Source: Escarpia spicata
Lineage: Eukaryota; Annelida; Polychaeta; Sabellida; Siboglinidae
NCBI GenBank assembly: GCA_963995525.1
Contig: OZ023214.1
Location: 20,261,028 to 20,325,027, forward strand
Reading direction: 5' to 3'
Length of the DNA: 64,000 nt
The number at the start of each line of letters is the position of its first letter. The first letter of the stretch is position 1. The position numbers and the translations under genes were made by a program. This document shows, one piece after another, positions 1 to 14,300 of the stretch. The notes beneath the pieces were generated by a model. It saw only the letters and a program-made list of their open reading frames with translations, ran no database searches and had not been told where the DNA came from.

Positions 1-1262
1 GTACTACCACAGTACCCTGTGGTTGTACTGTCACAGTGCCTTGTGGTTGTACTGTTACAGTACCTTGTAGTTGTCTGTATTGTCACAGTACCTTGTGGTT
101 GTACTGCCACAGTACCTTGTGGTTGTACTGTCACAGTGCCTTGTGGTTGTACTGTCACAGTGCCTTGTTGTTGTACTGTTAGAGTACCTTGTAGTTGTCT
201 GTACTGTTAGAGTACCTTGTAGTTGTCTGTACTGTCACAGTACCTTGTGGTTGTACTGCCACAGTACCTTGTGGTTGTACTGCCACAGTACCTTGTGGTT
301 GTACTGCCACAGTGCCTTGTGGTTGTACTGTCACAGTGCCTTGTGGTTGTACTGCCACAGTGCCTTGTGGTTGTACTGCCACAGTGCCTTGTGGTTGTAC
401 TGCCACAGTGCCTTGTGGTTGTACTACCACAGTACCCTGTGGTTGTACTGTCACAGTGCCTTGTGGTTGTACTGTTACAGTACCTTGTAGTTGTCTGTAT
501 TGTCACAGTACCTTGTGGTTGTACTGCCACAGTAACTTGTGGATGTACTGTCACAATGCCTTGTGGTTGTACTGTCATAGTACCTTGTTGTTGTACTGTT
601 ACAGTACCTTGTAGTTGTCTGTACTGTCACAGTACCTTGTGGTTGTACTGCCACAGTACCTTGTGGTTGTACTGTCACAGTACCTTGTGGTTGTACTGTC
701 ACAGTACCTTGTAGTTGTCTGTACTGTCACAGTACCTTGTGGTTGTACTGCCACAGTACCTTGTGGTTGTACTGCCACAGTACCTTGTGGTTGTACTGTC
801 ACATTACTTTGTGGTTATCTGTACTGTCACAGTACCTTGTGGCTGTACTGTCACAGTACCTTGTGGTTTTACTGTCACAGTACCTTGTGGTTGTACTGTC
901 ACAGTACCTTGTGGTTGTACTGTCACAGTACCGTGTGGTTGTACTGTCATAGTACCTTGTGGTTGTCTGTACTGTCACAGTACCGTGTGGTTGTACTGTC
1001 ATAGTACCTTGTGGTTGTCTGTACTGTCACAGTACCGTGTGGTTGTACTGTCATAGTACCTTGTGGTTGTCTGTACTGTCACAGTACCGTGTGGTTGTAC
1101 TGTCATAGTACCTTGTGGTTGTCTGTACTGTCACAGTACCTTGTGGTTGTACTGTCACAGTACCTTGTGGTTGTCTGTACTGTCACAGTATCTTGTTGTT
1201 GTACCGTCACAGTATATTGTTGTTATACTGTCACAATACCTTCTGGATGTATGTATTGTTAC
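1..1262. repeat. 24-bp minisatellite with an internal dyad, about 50 copies
   Basis: Consensus unit GTACTGTCACAGTACCTTGT plus GGTT. Many units gain an extra GTCT, giving a 28-bp higher-order variant, especially after 710. Each unit contains GTACTG-N3-CAGTAC, a 6-bp inverted repeat. Because 24 is a multiple of 3, all six frames show long low-complexity ORFs; none is treated as a gene. The array runs off the left edge of the window. Confidence 0.95.
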
Positions 1263-1277
1263 AGGATAGCATCAGCA

Positions 1278-1305
1278 TGATTATATATATATATATATAT
1301 ATATA
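1278..1305. repeat. (TA)n microsatellite
   Basis: About 14 TA dinucleotides directly after the minisatellite. Confidence 0.95.
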
Positions 1306-1864
1306 ATCAAGCTAGTGTACGTATGTGGCCAGGTATGTTAACATTTTCCTCCTAGATGGTTTGTATCTCTGAAGCTAAACTTTTTGGTTTTCATCTTACT
1401 TTTTTTTAACTTACCCTCTGTTAAGGGTTTTACTGGTTTTGATGGTTTGCACTGGATCTTAATTGATTGTTTACAACATTTTGCTTGCTTTCTGCATGAT
1501 AGTTCAAATGTCCATTGATCAGTTAGGAATGTTTGTAACTTGCATTGCAATAAACTGTTCAAATCTATGTCTAACAAGTGTTAAGCATGAATACTTTGGG
1601 AAACCATTTTATGCGTCTGTGTGTATGGATATTTTTGCTAGATTATATAAATATAACCCTGAGTGATGTGGCTGTCAGTCTTTAGAGATGTATACTGTCC
1701 ACATGATTCTAGTACGTACACACTAATAATAAATTCTTTTTTTTGCTCTGCATTTAGAAGTAGAAGTTTGATTACAGTTGTACATTTCAGGACTAAATTA
1801 ATGCCAGTCAGCAGCTAGAGTGTGGGCACCTGGTTGTATTGGACACCTAGTGGTACTGGGTGCC
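1306..1864. other. Unique AT-rich sequence, no gene seen
   Basis: No ORF with recognisable protein, no clear splice-bounded exon and no repeat. Presumably intron or upstream region of the septin gene. Confidence 0.5.
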
Positions 1865-2096
1865 TGGTTACCCTCACTGTTGCCTTCTTCCCTTAATTAC
1901 CCTCACAGTTATCTTCCCTTATTTACCCTCACTGTAATCTCCTTCCCTTATTAACCCTCACTGTTGTGTTCCCCCTTATTTAACGTCACTGTTACATTAT
2001 TTACCCTCACCTTTGCCTTCCCTTATTAAGTTATTTACCCTCACTCTTGCCTTCCCCTACTTAACCTCACATATTTACCCTCATCCTTGCCTTCAG
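1865..2096 (+). repeat. Pyrimidine-rich ~30-bp degenerate repeat ending at the exon 1 acceptor
   Basis: Seven or so imperfect copies of a CTTATTTACCCTCACTGTTG-like unit followed by CCTTCC. The last copy supplies the polypyrimidine tract and CAG acceptor of the exon at 2097. The earlier copies mostly lack AG at the equivalent position, so only the last is a usable acceptor. Confidence 0.75.
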
Positions 2097-2346
2097 ATGA
2101 CATCCAGTAAGCGGGACATGAGGGATGCGTTCTTCAAGAACGACGTGTCGGCTGCATCCAAGCTTGATCCTGGCCTGCGTGAGCGAGAGAAAGAGCAGGA
2201 GAAGGAGGGGAAGAGCCGTTCCGCATTCTCAACCCACATTCACACGTCGAAGGAGATCGATGGCTATGTCGGGTTCGCAAACCTTCCCAATCAGGTGTAT
2301 CGCAAGTCGGTGAAGAGAGGCTTCGAGTTCACTCTCATGGTCGTAG
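2097..2346 (+). CDS. SEPTIN7: Septin exon 1 (first visible): N-terminal extension and polybasic region
   Basis: Encodes residues 1-83 and the first base of Gly84. The first 50 or so residues form a charged, low-conservation extension rich in Lys, Arg and Glu. They are followed by the conserved [32 protein letters not shown] block, which is the membrane-lipid-binding polybasic helix leading into beta-strand 1. The exon starts right after ccttgccttcag and ends at the donor gtgagt. ATG is the first codon after the acceptor. It is either the true start in a second exon after a noncoding one, or an internal Met of a longer isoform. Confidence 0.88.
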
Positions 2347-5300
2347 GTGAGTCCATTTACTGTGCTTTCTGGGTGTATATTAGGGCTCTAGTCTACATGT
2401 GTGACTGGTTGCGATGGTTTAGACCTTAAAAGGAGGCAGTCTGTTCCTGTTATTTTATTTATTAACTGATGTAATGTTCATAACACTATATTTACTAACT
2501 ATGTTGAATATATACTGTATATATAATTACAGTGCCCACCAAATTGTGTTTAGTACGCCTGTAACAATGTTAACAATTTAGAAGGTACAAACCAGGAGCA
2601 TGTTCAAATAGTAAACAGAACATCCACTTCCAAAACAAGCTTTATTGGCAATACGGCCGAGTCGGGCTTTGCTGGTCAACGACATTTTCCCACGTTCGAC
2701 ACAGCAGACTTCCTGGTACAAATTACTATGCCTGCTGATTTCGGGTAGAGGAACTGACTGACTCCCTTTAATGTACATTTTGGCAATTAAAGGGCGCAAT
2801 TTCAGTGTTACAATGATACTAGTGTCATTGTGTAAGTCAATTTGTTGTGAAGTTACCACGAGTGGTTGAACTGACCCACTCAAACAAGTCTTGAGACGAC
2901 ATCAAAGTTAGGTATTTATGTTTCGAATCATGTACCATTCAATCCAGTACATGCATAAAAACACCTTTACAAGTTTGTAATTCCAAATTGCGGTATTCAA
3001 ACTGGTAGCAAATTGGTTATAGTTTCTAGAAATGCAAAAAAGATCAATTCTACGGAGAAGAATGTTTCATCAGTCAGATATGTCAGACTTGTTAGCTCAT
3101 TTGTGCAGATGTGTTTAGCTTTTATAAAATTATGAGATAAACTACAGCTATAATCAGCATTCTTCAGGATAATGAATTAATTATTTTGGCAAGACTGAGG
3201 GATTATGAACACTTGTGACTACTGTATATTAAAGTGTTATGGCAAGTGTTCATGAGGGTCATAGCAAGTGTAAGGGATTAGTGCAAGAATATTGTATGAA
3301 GACTTATGGCAATGATGAATATGTGGTTATTATTACTACTACAGTGGAACCTCACTATTAAGGGCACCCTCGGGACCTGACGAAACTGACCTGAATAGTG
3401 AGGTGACCTAATTATTACTACAGTGGAACCTCACTATTAACGGCACCCTTGGGACCTGACGAAAGTGACCTGAATAGTGAGGTGACCTAATTAACGGAAC
3501 TAATTTCCTATACTTTAGTGTTATGGAAATAATTTGGGACTCTCCCACGGTGACCTTATTTGCAAGGTGGCTGTATTATTGAGGTGACCATAAACCAAGG
3601 TTCAACTGTGATATACTTGTAGAACGCCATACATTTGAAACCATGTTCATAGGCACGAGGGGTTGTGGCAGAGTGTAACAACAGCACAGCGTAGGTTACC
3701 CACACCATTTATACTACGGATGTCGGATGCCGTATGAGAGTTTTTCTTTAAATTAGCTGGCAAACATTGAAAATGCAAATTCTAGGGTGGTGTTTTTGTT
3801 AGCGGGCGGATGGGGAGTTCAGTCGGTTGGGTGCACTCTATTAAAGTAATTGGCCTGCGGAATGCCAGTGCCACTGATCTCGCTTTGATAAGATTGCAGT
3901 CCCAATTCCACACTTCATATCCGCCATGTCACAGAGGTGAATATGGGGGTTTGGGAATCGCCGCTGGTCTGGTTACAAAGGCCTGTTGCTGGGTAGATTA
4001 CTAGATAAAAACACTAGTCGGTGCTTAAAGGAATGTACCAAGAAATTTCATCTGCTAACTCAGTGGGAGGTGTTAGTGATGTTTCATATAAATAAAAGGG
4101 TTAAGTTCTCTGAACATTTAAGTCTCAAGTGACATAAAAATTAATATTATTTTTCATATTTTAATCAAAAGTTATTACTATGCTGTATATATGTAACTTT
4201 AGAAATTATATTAACATTGATTACGGTTTTTGTTGTGATTGTTTTCAAATGGGAGTCATCGAGAAAGTATTTATTTCTGTCAACCACTTTATACTGTGGA
4301 ATCTCAATATTAAGGTCACCATCTGCAGTGTTTTGCCCAGGTTTTCAAAAAGGCAACTTTATTTAAGTATTTGCGAAACATGATATTCAGCATAACACAA
4401 CATGTTTTGTATAAATTCACATCATATTTAATATTCACAGAGACTATTATACTAGCAGTAGGTATGCAACATATTGTTGGGCTAGGCAGAACAGAAATTT
4501 AAATATATAATTATATTACATTGCAAATTATAGTAAAAGGTGTGATGTCAAACATTACAATAATTATATACATGCATAGCTAATTTGGAAGATGCCATTT
4601 TATTTACAGAAAAACTACCCACATACAATCTCATTTTTAGCAATCGGTCAACAAACAGAATAAGTAACTATTACTAGTTTGAAGCCACTGTATAATGCTA
4701 ACACTCTGAATAATAATTACTACAGGTAGCTACTGCTAAATGCTTTTGGTAAAAAGAAGATGTTAGCTGCCAGCACCCCTGGCTACTCCACTGGCTACTC
4801 CACTGGCTACTCCACTGGCTACTCCACTGGCTACTCCCCCACACACGGGTGTGAAGTCGTGACCTAGAAACGGCTCGCCTCGTGCCGTCGTTGCATATTG
4901 AGGGGAGCAGTTTCTTTTTAACGCACACAATACGTAATTATTCACTACTATTATTGAACAATATTATACTAAACGTCCTTACTTATCATTATATGTTGGT
5001 ACTTTAACAAATAAAGAGTGTCAGGATAAAACATGATTTTCTAATCACACGTGCTGGCTACGGTCCTGCTGGCGCTTCGCGAAAGTCTGTCGCGAACAGG
5101 TTCTGGTCTATCGACTTGCGAAGTTTGGCGTCTCCTCAGATCATAACGTATTTGAATCATTTTTGCACTCATCACATGATTAAGAATTTAACGACAAATC
5201 TAACAGTAGAGGTCTCCCGGCGATCAGACAAAATAAGGACTGCTTGGCGATATGTACAGTTGAGGCGTTGCACGAAAGCCGTCACTCTGGTCTCTATCCA

Positions 5301-8300
5301 CTTTCGAAGGTCAGGGCTTCCTCAAATCAATGTAATTTTATATTTTTTGCACACATGTTTCAGAATTTAACAGTGATCGGGATAGGAGTCGAGATAGGAG
5401 CATTTGAACAATCGAACTGAGCACGTGGCACGATCGGGATACGGAGTTGACATCGGGGCACTCGTCTGCAAGTGCCCCTTTCTCGTGGTGTACCCCATTT
5501 CCGATCGCGGGACGTGCTCGGTTGGATTGTTGAACAATCGAACTGCGCACGTGGTGCGATCAGGATATGGATGTGTTTTGAGATCGGGAAGCTTGCACAC
5601 ACTGAAATTAATATTCTCAATCGTGTAACCGTCTGTAGCCACGAGTAGGGTAACGCCCTGCAAATTTGACTTAGGCAGAACACAGTTCTGGACTGGGTGA
5701 ATGTGACCTGAATAGTGAGTTGACTTTATTAGCAGGATTAATTTCCTATTCTTTGCTGAAAATGAAATAATATTTGTGACTGGGTGACTTTAATAGCGAG
5801 GTGGCTGTATTATAGAGGTCACCGTAAAGTGAGGTTTGACTGTACTTGTTCCAGCTGTGGTGTAAACATACAGCAAACAGGGAGGTTGTAACCAGCTGGT
5901 TCATTCCTCAGATGTCGCTTTATCTTGAGAGTATCATAGGACGCCACAATCACACTTATCCAGTCGACTTTCCTGGCATGGCTATTAGGCAGTTATTTAT
6001 ATTTCCTGGCAACAGTGGCTGCGGTGGTGGTGGTGGTGGTGGTGGTGATGGGAGGGGGTCATTCTGACTGACTTTGATGTTTCATGCTGTTAGGGTTGAC
6101 TCACTGAGTCTGGTCTAGATCATTGGTAGCTTACAGAGGACTACTCAACTGACCTGTGCGATCCACTTAATGTGGTGACATGATGAGTTCTTATATCAGC
6201 GATGACGAATCATACTCAGTAATCTCAATCATGTGTAATCGTTGAAAATGTTTGAGTATCGTACTCATGCTCAGTTAGAAGTCCAAAAATATGTAATTAT
6301 AATTATATATCTATTGAAAATCCATGCTCAAATAGTAACGCAAATTACTGTCATATCCTAAATAAATGTAACACAATTTATGACATGTCTGCATATGATA
6401 TTGGCTGTGTGTGGCAGGCTGGCGTATCAAACGAAATAATATCAAATGTGAATGTTTTATACGAAACGGTAGAAATCAAAAATGGTTTTAAGACATGCAC
6501 TATTTTAAACGATGATGTGAACCATATTATTGCGGAAATTACTGTATTTTAAAGAATGCACAATGGCCACTTTTAATGTGCAAAAATATAAATTCTATTT
6601 ATATTATACATTATGTGGGGGGCTTGGTCGTTACCACCTATCAAGGCAGAAATAAATTGCTACAGTGGTTCCGCGTAGAGTTTGAAACATGTTTATGCAA
6701 ATTGACACAAGTAGCAATTTTAGATTGTAAAAACGGCAAGTCCCGCACCATACAAGTTGGGGGTTGAACCAATTCTAAACGTGTAATGTTTTTTTGACTT
6801 TGAAAACTTATGAAACCATCGTTGAGGAAAAAGGCAAAGTAAATATAATCATTGCTGTATTCATGATTGCTTGCAAAAGTAATTGCAATCAGTTAACACT
6901 ATTTGCTAAGTAATCATGCCCATAACTGTACTCATAATAAATGTTAACAGTAATTGTAATTGATTACATTTGTAGTGTAATTGCACCATCTCTGTAAGTG
7001 TGATTCAATCAATCACAATCAATCACAATCACAATACTTTATTGTCCCTTGTGAGGGAAATTCATGTGGAGTGTAGCAGCATATTAAGACATATAAAACA
7101 AATGTACATGCAGTATACACAATGTAAAAATAAAAAGACTAAAAGTAATAACAGTTATATCGGTTAAATAAATAAATAAATTAATTAAATATGTTAAATA
7201 AGTTACAACAGTTTTTAAAAAGTTAAGTTAAAGTTAAATCATCTCTCAAATCATCTCAGGCTCACTCAGTGTCAGACTGGCAGAGATGGAGGGGAACGAA
7301 GGTCAGTTACTCATTCATTAGTCTTATTGACGAGGGGACAAAAGAGTTTCGAGTGCGGTTCAGTTTGCAGTGAGGGAGTTGAAAGCGACGGCCAGAAGGA
7401 AGTAGTTTATAGCATGGAAACAGGGGATGTTCGGGGTCTGATGAGACATTCCTTCCCTTTCTCTCTGCCCGTTGCCTGTATAAATCCTTTAGACTGGTCT
7501 GCTTTTTCCCCACCACCTTGCCACTAACCCTGACTGTTCGTGCCAGAGTGTTGCGATGCACGATACTCAGGCCGCCATACCACACAAGAAACCCAAATGT
7601 AATAGAGCTTTCTATGTAGCATCTGTAGAAGGTTTGTAGAACATGTGTGCTGACACTGAGTGACCTGAGCTTGCGTAAGAAATACAGCTTTTGCTGGCAC
7701 TTTCTGTTAATTATCGCTGTATTTTCACCAAATGTGAGCTTTGCATCTATGATAGTGCCGAGATACTTGTATTCATCTACTCTCCTTACACACTCTCGGT
7801 TAATGAATAGTCTCTTGGGAGAAGTAGGATTTTTCCTAAAATCTATTATGAGTTCTTCAGTTTTACGAACGTTCAGGTCTAGGAAATGATTGTCGCACCA
7901 CAATGTGAAATCAGCTACAGCGCACGCACACACTTGATCAGAGCCGGATAGGTCGACGATAGCTGTGTCATCGCTGTATTTAATGAAATTGACGCTCTCC
8001 TGGCTGCTACGACAGTCGTCTGTGTAAAGTGTGAACAGAACAGGGGAGATCACAGAGCCCTGGGGGCACCAGTGAAAGTGAAGAGTGAGCTCGAAACAGC
8101 ACCATTATAGCGCACTACTTGCGTACGCTCAGTAAGAAACTGGTTTACCCACAAGATGATGTGTGGGTTCACATGCATATTGACAAGTTTACTCATCATG
8201 ATGTGTGGCTGGATGGTGTTGAAAGCCGACGAAAAGTCAATAAAGACTATCCTGGCAAACGACTTGGGCTTTTCCAGGTGTGTGTACACATTATGACATA

Positions 8301-11300
8301 GAGTGAGGACTGCATCATCCACACCTCGATTGTGTTTATACGCAAATTGGAGGGGATCCAGTTGATCCCCAACATGCTCCAGGAGGGGACGAAGTACGAG
8401 TCGCTCAAAGCACTTCATGACGATTGATGTAAGCGCCACTGGGCGGTAGTCGTTGAGAACAGATGGCACAGGTTTCTTGGGGACAGGACATATAACTGAC
8501 GATTTCCAGGCCGGGGGGATGCGATGCTGCTTCAGAGACCAGTTGAAAAGGATGCTGAACACTGCACCCAGCTGAGCATGGCACTCCTTGAGGACCCGAC
8601 CACTGACGTTGTCAGGCCCAGTTGCCTTGTGAGGATTAACGTGCTTGAAGATCTTACTGACGTCATCAGGAGTTGTTTCTGGAGTATCATCCTCAGTGAG
8701 CTGAGACTCAATATCATCCACCGCCTCCTGACGCTCACGTGAGAAGTCATGCCGGTCAAAACGCCCAAAGAAGGAATTCAAGTCCTCAGCGAACTTGAGA
8801 CTCTCTTCCGCTGACTCTGAGGTTTGTATGACACGTTTGCCGGACTCAACACCAGACAGAGTTTTCAGTCCCTGCCATGCCCTGTGCATATTGCCGTGTT
8901 GGAACAGGCGTTCAATTCTGTCCTTGTACCCTAGTTTAGCGTGCCTGATCTGCTTTTTTTAGAGTACACTGGATCCTTTTTGCTTTAGTGCGGTTGTTAG
9001 ACATGAAAGATTCGGGGGGGGGGGGGTGTCAACCCTTGGCTCAAACAGATAACAATGGGTAGAGTGTTTTGTAGCACCTGACAGTGACAGCAACATTTCA
9101 TTGATTGCTTCATATATCATTGTTTGTTGTCACAAGTTACAAGCCTCACTGGCCAAAAGTTGTGTTTTCCTCTTTACCCAGGCTGAATCTGTTTGCCAGT
9201 TATTTATTCTAGTACACCACAGTTGCATACACAACCTGCTCAGCACCTGACACATGCAAGAAAGATATCCTCTCTGTGCATTTATCAACAACTTCATGAG
9301 CCTGCTGCTTTCTTTTCTGTTGGATCTATTTAGATACCAACAGATGTGGGATGACAGCTCTGTGTGTTTACCATCGCAGGCGGATAATGTTGTAACAGGG
9401 CAAAGGCTTCGTGGTTTTTTCTGATGTGTTTGTTTGAGTCGCTAGTTCCACTTTCAGTGTTAACGTCCTGTTACGCAGGAGTATTTGTGTACGTTGACAC
9501 AGTTCTGTGTCGTGTCATGTAGTTTGAGAATAAAGCTGTATAAGAACATGAAAGGTGGATGAAAGGGCCGGCTGATAAGGAGCAGTGGATATAATTTAAA
9601 AAGTTGTTTTAACATAAAACTGGACAAACGCTTCCAAGAAATAGGTTGTATTTGTGTTTAATACAATTTGTACACAAATACATGTCGGCACATTAACAGC
9701 ATTGTGTACGACAAGACGCTGACAACAATACTTGATGAATTGGCAAAGTTTATTTTTATTAGTGTATCTTTAATTATAGAAATGTTTGTCATCACATATA
9801 TATTTTTATCACCCTAATTGTTCATAGTTTTTTTAACAAAACACTTTTTCCTTTGCTTCCATTAACGTTTTCAAGTGTATGTAAACACTGACAAGTACCA
9901 TGTCTAGCATGAGATCAAGGCTTTTAAAAGTGAGAGATGTTAATGATGCCGATTGTAGCATACAGTGGAATTAACCGTACAACTATAAATAAACGTCACT
10001 CCAGTTCAAGGGAACCACGAGGAAGAACAGAGTTGTTTGTTGCAAAAGTTTATGTTTAGTGATGAGGCTAGTGGAGAAACCTGACTGTTTTTCCTATTCC
10101 AGGAACTGTTGTTGGTTGATGTGGATTGTTGTCTGTGGATTGTAACTCCGATTGTTGTCGTAAAGCGGAATCACATTAATTTCTTGCATTGGCCTCACTG
10201 TGTCAGCCATCATTGGACATATCTAGAACACAATGATTCATCGTGTTTTATGAGACATTGTGTCAGATATTTCTTGCCAAATGATGTTGCTTCAGGCCTT
10301 GTTAGAAGTGTGATTTATCATAGTTATCGTGTCATCATCAGCTTCATATACAGGGGTATCGGAATGTGGTGACCATGACTTCGCTGGGGTGGACATGACA
10401 TCAGAAATGGGGGAGGGGGTTGTGTTGGAGATTTTTCACAGTTTGAGGTGGGGAGTTGTTGGAGATATTTGTCACAGTTCGGGAAATAGTGTTGGAGAAT
10501 TTTTGCAGTTCGAGGTGGGACAGATTTTATGTTCACCCAAAACATTAACAAAATCTCGGTTTGAATAATTGTCCAGGCCTGGGGTCAATTACATTGCAAT
10601 GTAATCTATTACTTTATTTCCTTCCTATTACTATTACAGCTGTACATGCCGAGTTATTACTATTACATTTGAAGCAATTACTATTATATTTTTCATCGGA
10701 ACATTTTATGGTATAATGCACTGTATGCATGAATGCAATAAGTACAATTGTTTGACTCACAGTCTTAAGAAGTTAAACAAGACAGGTGAATACAAAAATC
10801 TAACTTGCCATTTATTGATAACCATGCCCAAAATATTTGAAATATTTGAGACTGTCGAGTACTTTCATCATCATCATTAGGAAAGTATTATAATGTATAA
10901 AATATCACAAATATTTACAACCAAATATATCCATATAGCACATACCATATTTAGTACAATCTACTAACTCCGTTGACTAAGGATAGAAAATATATGTTCC
11001 ATTTTATATTTAAATACCATACTGGAATGAAAGACAAAATCAGTAGTCAATGCCACATAACAGTCTAATTAAACCACATTGCTCTACTGCTGCTTGGTGG
11101 ACAGTTAATTATTGGCTCACGTACAGATACATCCTGATGTTTTTTACATCCACTGTAGTTTACGCTCAATTGTATGCACCACGGAGGCAGTCACTAAACC
11201 CATAGGCTTATTTGAAAAGAATAGTTGGCAACTTGGCACATGGCAGAACTGGCTTCAAAGCAGTGAAACCCCAGTTTAATCCCTCTAGTCAAAGCAGTGA

Positions 11301-14300
11301 AACCCCAGTTTAATCCCTCTAGTCAATGCAGTGAAACCCCAGTTCAATCCCTCTAGTCAATGCAGTGTCTCTTGCTATGTAAACACTCATAAAACTCTGG
11401 TGTAAAACTTCACCAGGGCAATGCTGAAATTGACAAGGGAGAAGGAACTGTAAAACCTGGAGAAACTAGTGGAATCTACAGCCTAATCAAATGGAATTGT
11501 TATGTAGTTGAATTTTTTTTTTTTTTAAATGTTCAATCATAATATCAAAGTAATAGGTCAGTTACTATTACATTGCTTCCTATTACTATTACATTGATTT
11601 TTTGCTCAACCTATTACTATTACTTCAATATTTGTAATTGTTACTATTACGTATATTGCTATTACCCCAGGCCTGTGACTGTCAGTGTGTAACCAGCTTG
11701 TAGGGGTCAGCACACTGTCAGGTTTCCCATTGGCGACCATGTTAATGTTTTGTGTGATTATAAGAAAACGTGACCTATAAAGTTTCTTAAACTTCTCACC
11801 TGCTGTTATTATCATCTCATTGACATGCTGGTCGAGTTTAGTCAAAATCTCGTATCTCGAGCTCTTGCAAAATGCCTGTATGTATGACACCCGTCAATAT
11901 TTACAACTGGATGCAGGCAGTAATCCAGCTAAAGTGTCAACTAGCCAAATTGCTGCCAGATACCCTTCCGCTTAGTAAAATCAGCTAAAAAGACACAATT
12001 TTACCGTCAACAGCTTCAACAATCACATCTAGAAATCTGACTACTCAAGTGCACTTATGTTAGAGCAAGTGAATATTATAAAAAGTCATTTCTAAAAAAT
12101 ATACTGCACTTTGTTTCGTCTGTAATCAAGCAGGAAGTCCAACAGTGTGCTGACCCCTGTAGTCAGCATGCAGTCAGTATGCAGGGCTCTTCTTCCAACA
12201 CAACCCTGGTTAGCCACATGTAGGAGTGTAGTCGAGCTGGGGGTAATAATGCGTGACAGTGGGCGGTGTTGCACCAGTTCGTGTCTATCAGAATATGTCG
12301 CGTTTGTAAAGTTTAGCAGATTACTATAATTGGTGGTTCTTTTTCTACGTACTAATTATCTTACACTGGTAGGGAGAGAAAGCACTTTATGACACAGCTT
12401 GTAGTTCATGTTCACTCAACATGTATCCTGCATTTGGTTTGCTTCTTGTCAGTTAGTGGACGTAAGTTCAAAGTGCTCCACACATGTAGCTTTCGTCTGG
12501 CAATGAGTCACTGCATGGGGAATATTATCAACCTGGCCATCACCAGCTCACTAGTATTGTGTAGTGTATTACAGTATAGTTTAGCACTGCTATTTTCTAA
12601 CTGTGGTTTTGACATCTAGCTTTTGCAATAAATAATTTTGCTGCAGTTTTATAAATGTTATTTTTACGTACATTCATTTACCTCGGATAGCAAGTGATTA
12701 TCTAAGAGTTTAGTGACTCACACCGTCATACATGCATGCATGCATGCTTGCACACACCTAGATGTAGTTGTCAACATTGCCTGGTTTGTACTGATGTATG
12801 ATATAATGAGATGGCAGACGGACCACATCCGTGTAATGTAGCTCAATTATTGTGATCCGTGTACACAGTAACATGAGCCTACGGACGACTATTTTGAGAC
12901 AATCATATCGTTGGTAACTGGGTGCAGTTGTCCATCCTCTCACAAAGTGTGTAGCATTGATATTGCCCTCTGGTATGTCGGTCTTGTTTATGTTGACACC
13001 CAGCTCGTAGAAGGCAGTTATTGAGCGATTCATGAGGCACTGACAGTCGATGTCCTACTTTGTGCTGTGTAGCATATCATGAGGTGCTAAACCAGTGTAC
13101 CATATTTTTATGCGGTTTTGAAAACGGGTCAAGTTTGTATTGACTCTTTTAAGTGTTTAGTTCTGCTAAATGTCTTGTTTTCCTTCAACAAAGCCGAAAT
13201 AGAATAATGTTATGTGCGTCAAGATTATTACAGGATCAAATTTCACCAGTTCAAAAATGTCCTGGTAGATACGTGCATCCGCACATGCACACAAACAATC
13301 CAATAAAAACATGCCTAAATATATATACGTGTATGTACGATAAAGTATTTTGCGTGGAGCACAATGATGCAGTGGCTAGAGCTTCAGACTCTTGAACGAG
13401 AGAACCTGGGTTCGAATCCTGTTCTTCCGTGTCAAACCTATTATGATAGTGTCATAATTATTGCAGTTGTATCACGATAGCATTATGGATCGGCCAATAA
13501 CTAGGGAAAGTAGTCCCAAACCATGTAAAGGTGGTGTCATTGCTTGGCAATGGAGGCGATTGATTTCCAAAATGGTGAATCCCCCCTGAATAATGTTGCT
13601 GTGGTCAACAGTTTAGTAGTGTTAGATTGATAAATGAGCAAAATTTAAAAGCATGTTTATAGACATTGTTTTTTGTGCTGATCTGTTTGCCAACTATCAT
13701 TTCTGTAAATAGTTCAATCTACTATCGATGGTAATTATCACTAATTAAATTTACTATCCAAGACGCACAGTTACATATCGACTGTCGCAATGCCCAAATA
13801 GTTTGATGGATTGTTTCACACTTATTACATACGATCTATCTAATTACACGTGTACAATGTTCCTGTCAGGGATACACTGTATTATTTCTTTGGTTCACTG
13901 GGAATACATTAGGAGGGAAGTGATCAGCCCAGATGTTTCTTGCCATTTGGAATGTGGGCTGACAGAGAGAGGAAGATGGGGCAGACTCAGAGGAATGTCA
14001 CAGAGGGGTTGGAACCCTCCAGAAGTAGCCACACAAACTCATTAGTGGGCAGTTATGAGGTGTATTTATATAACTCTGTCAGGCTAGTGTTAATCAGGCC
14101 TAATGGGGCGACAGACAGATGATAGAGAGAAGATGGTAGTGGACAGATTGACTGCAAGTCTGTGTGGAACTGATTACTTTGTACAGGGCACAATATTGTT
14201 ATCTGTCCAGTGGCCAAAGGCCAACAACTTTTAGCTTGGGCCACCATTTTCGCACATTACAACAATTTATCCTCAAATTAAAGAGAAGTCTGCCGATACC

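Noticed and set aside
1..1262. Several overlapping ORFs of 60-160 codons on both strands
   Set aside because: Products of a 24-bp repeat (a multiple of 3). The translations are only shifted versions of the same repeated Cys/Val or Gln/Thr strings.
4698..4945. Minus-strand ORF with repeated Trp-Ser-Ser-Gln
   Set aside because: Comes from the 12-bp tandem repeat at 4782-4836.
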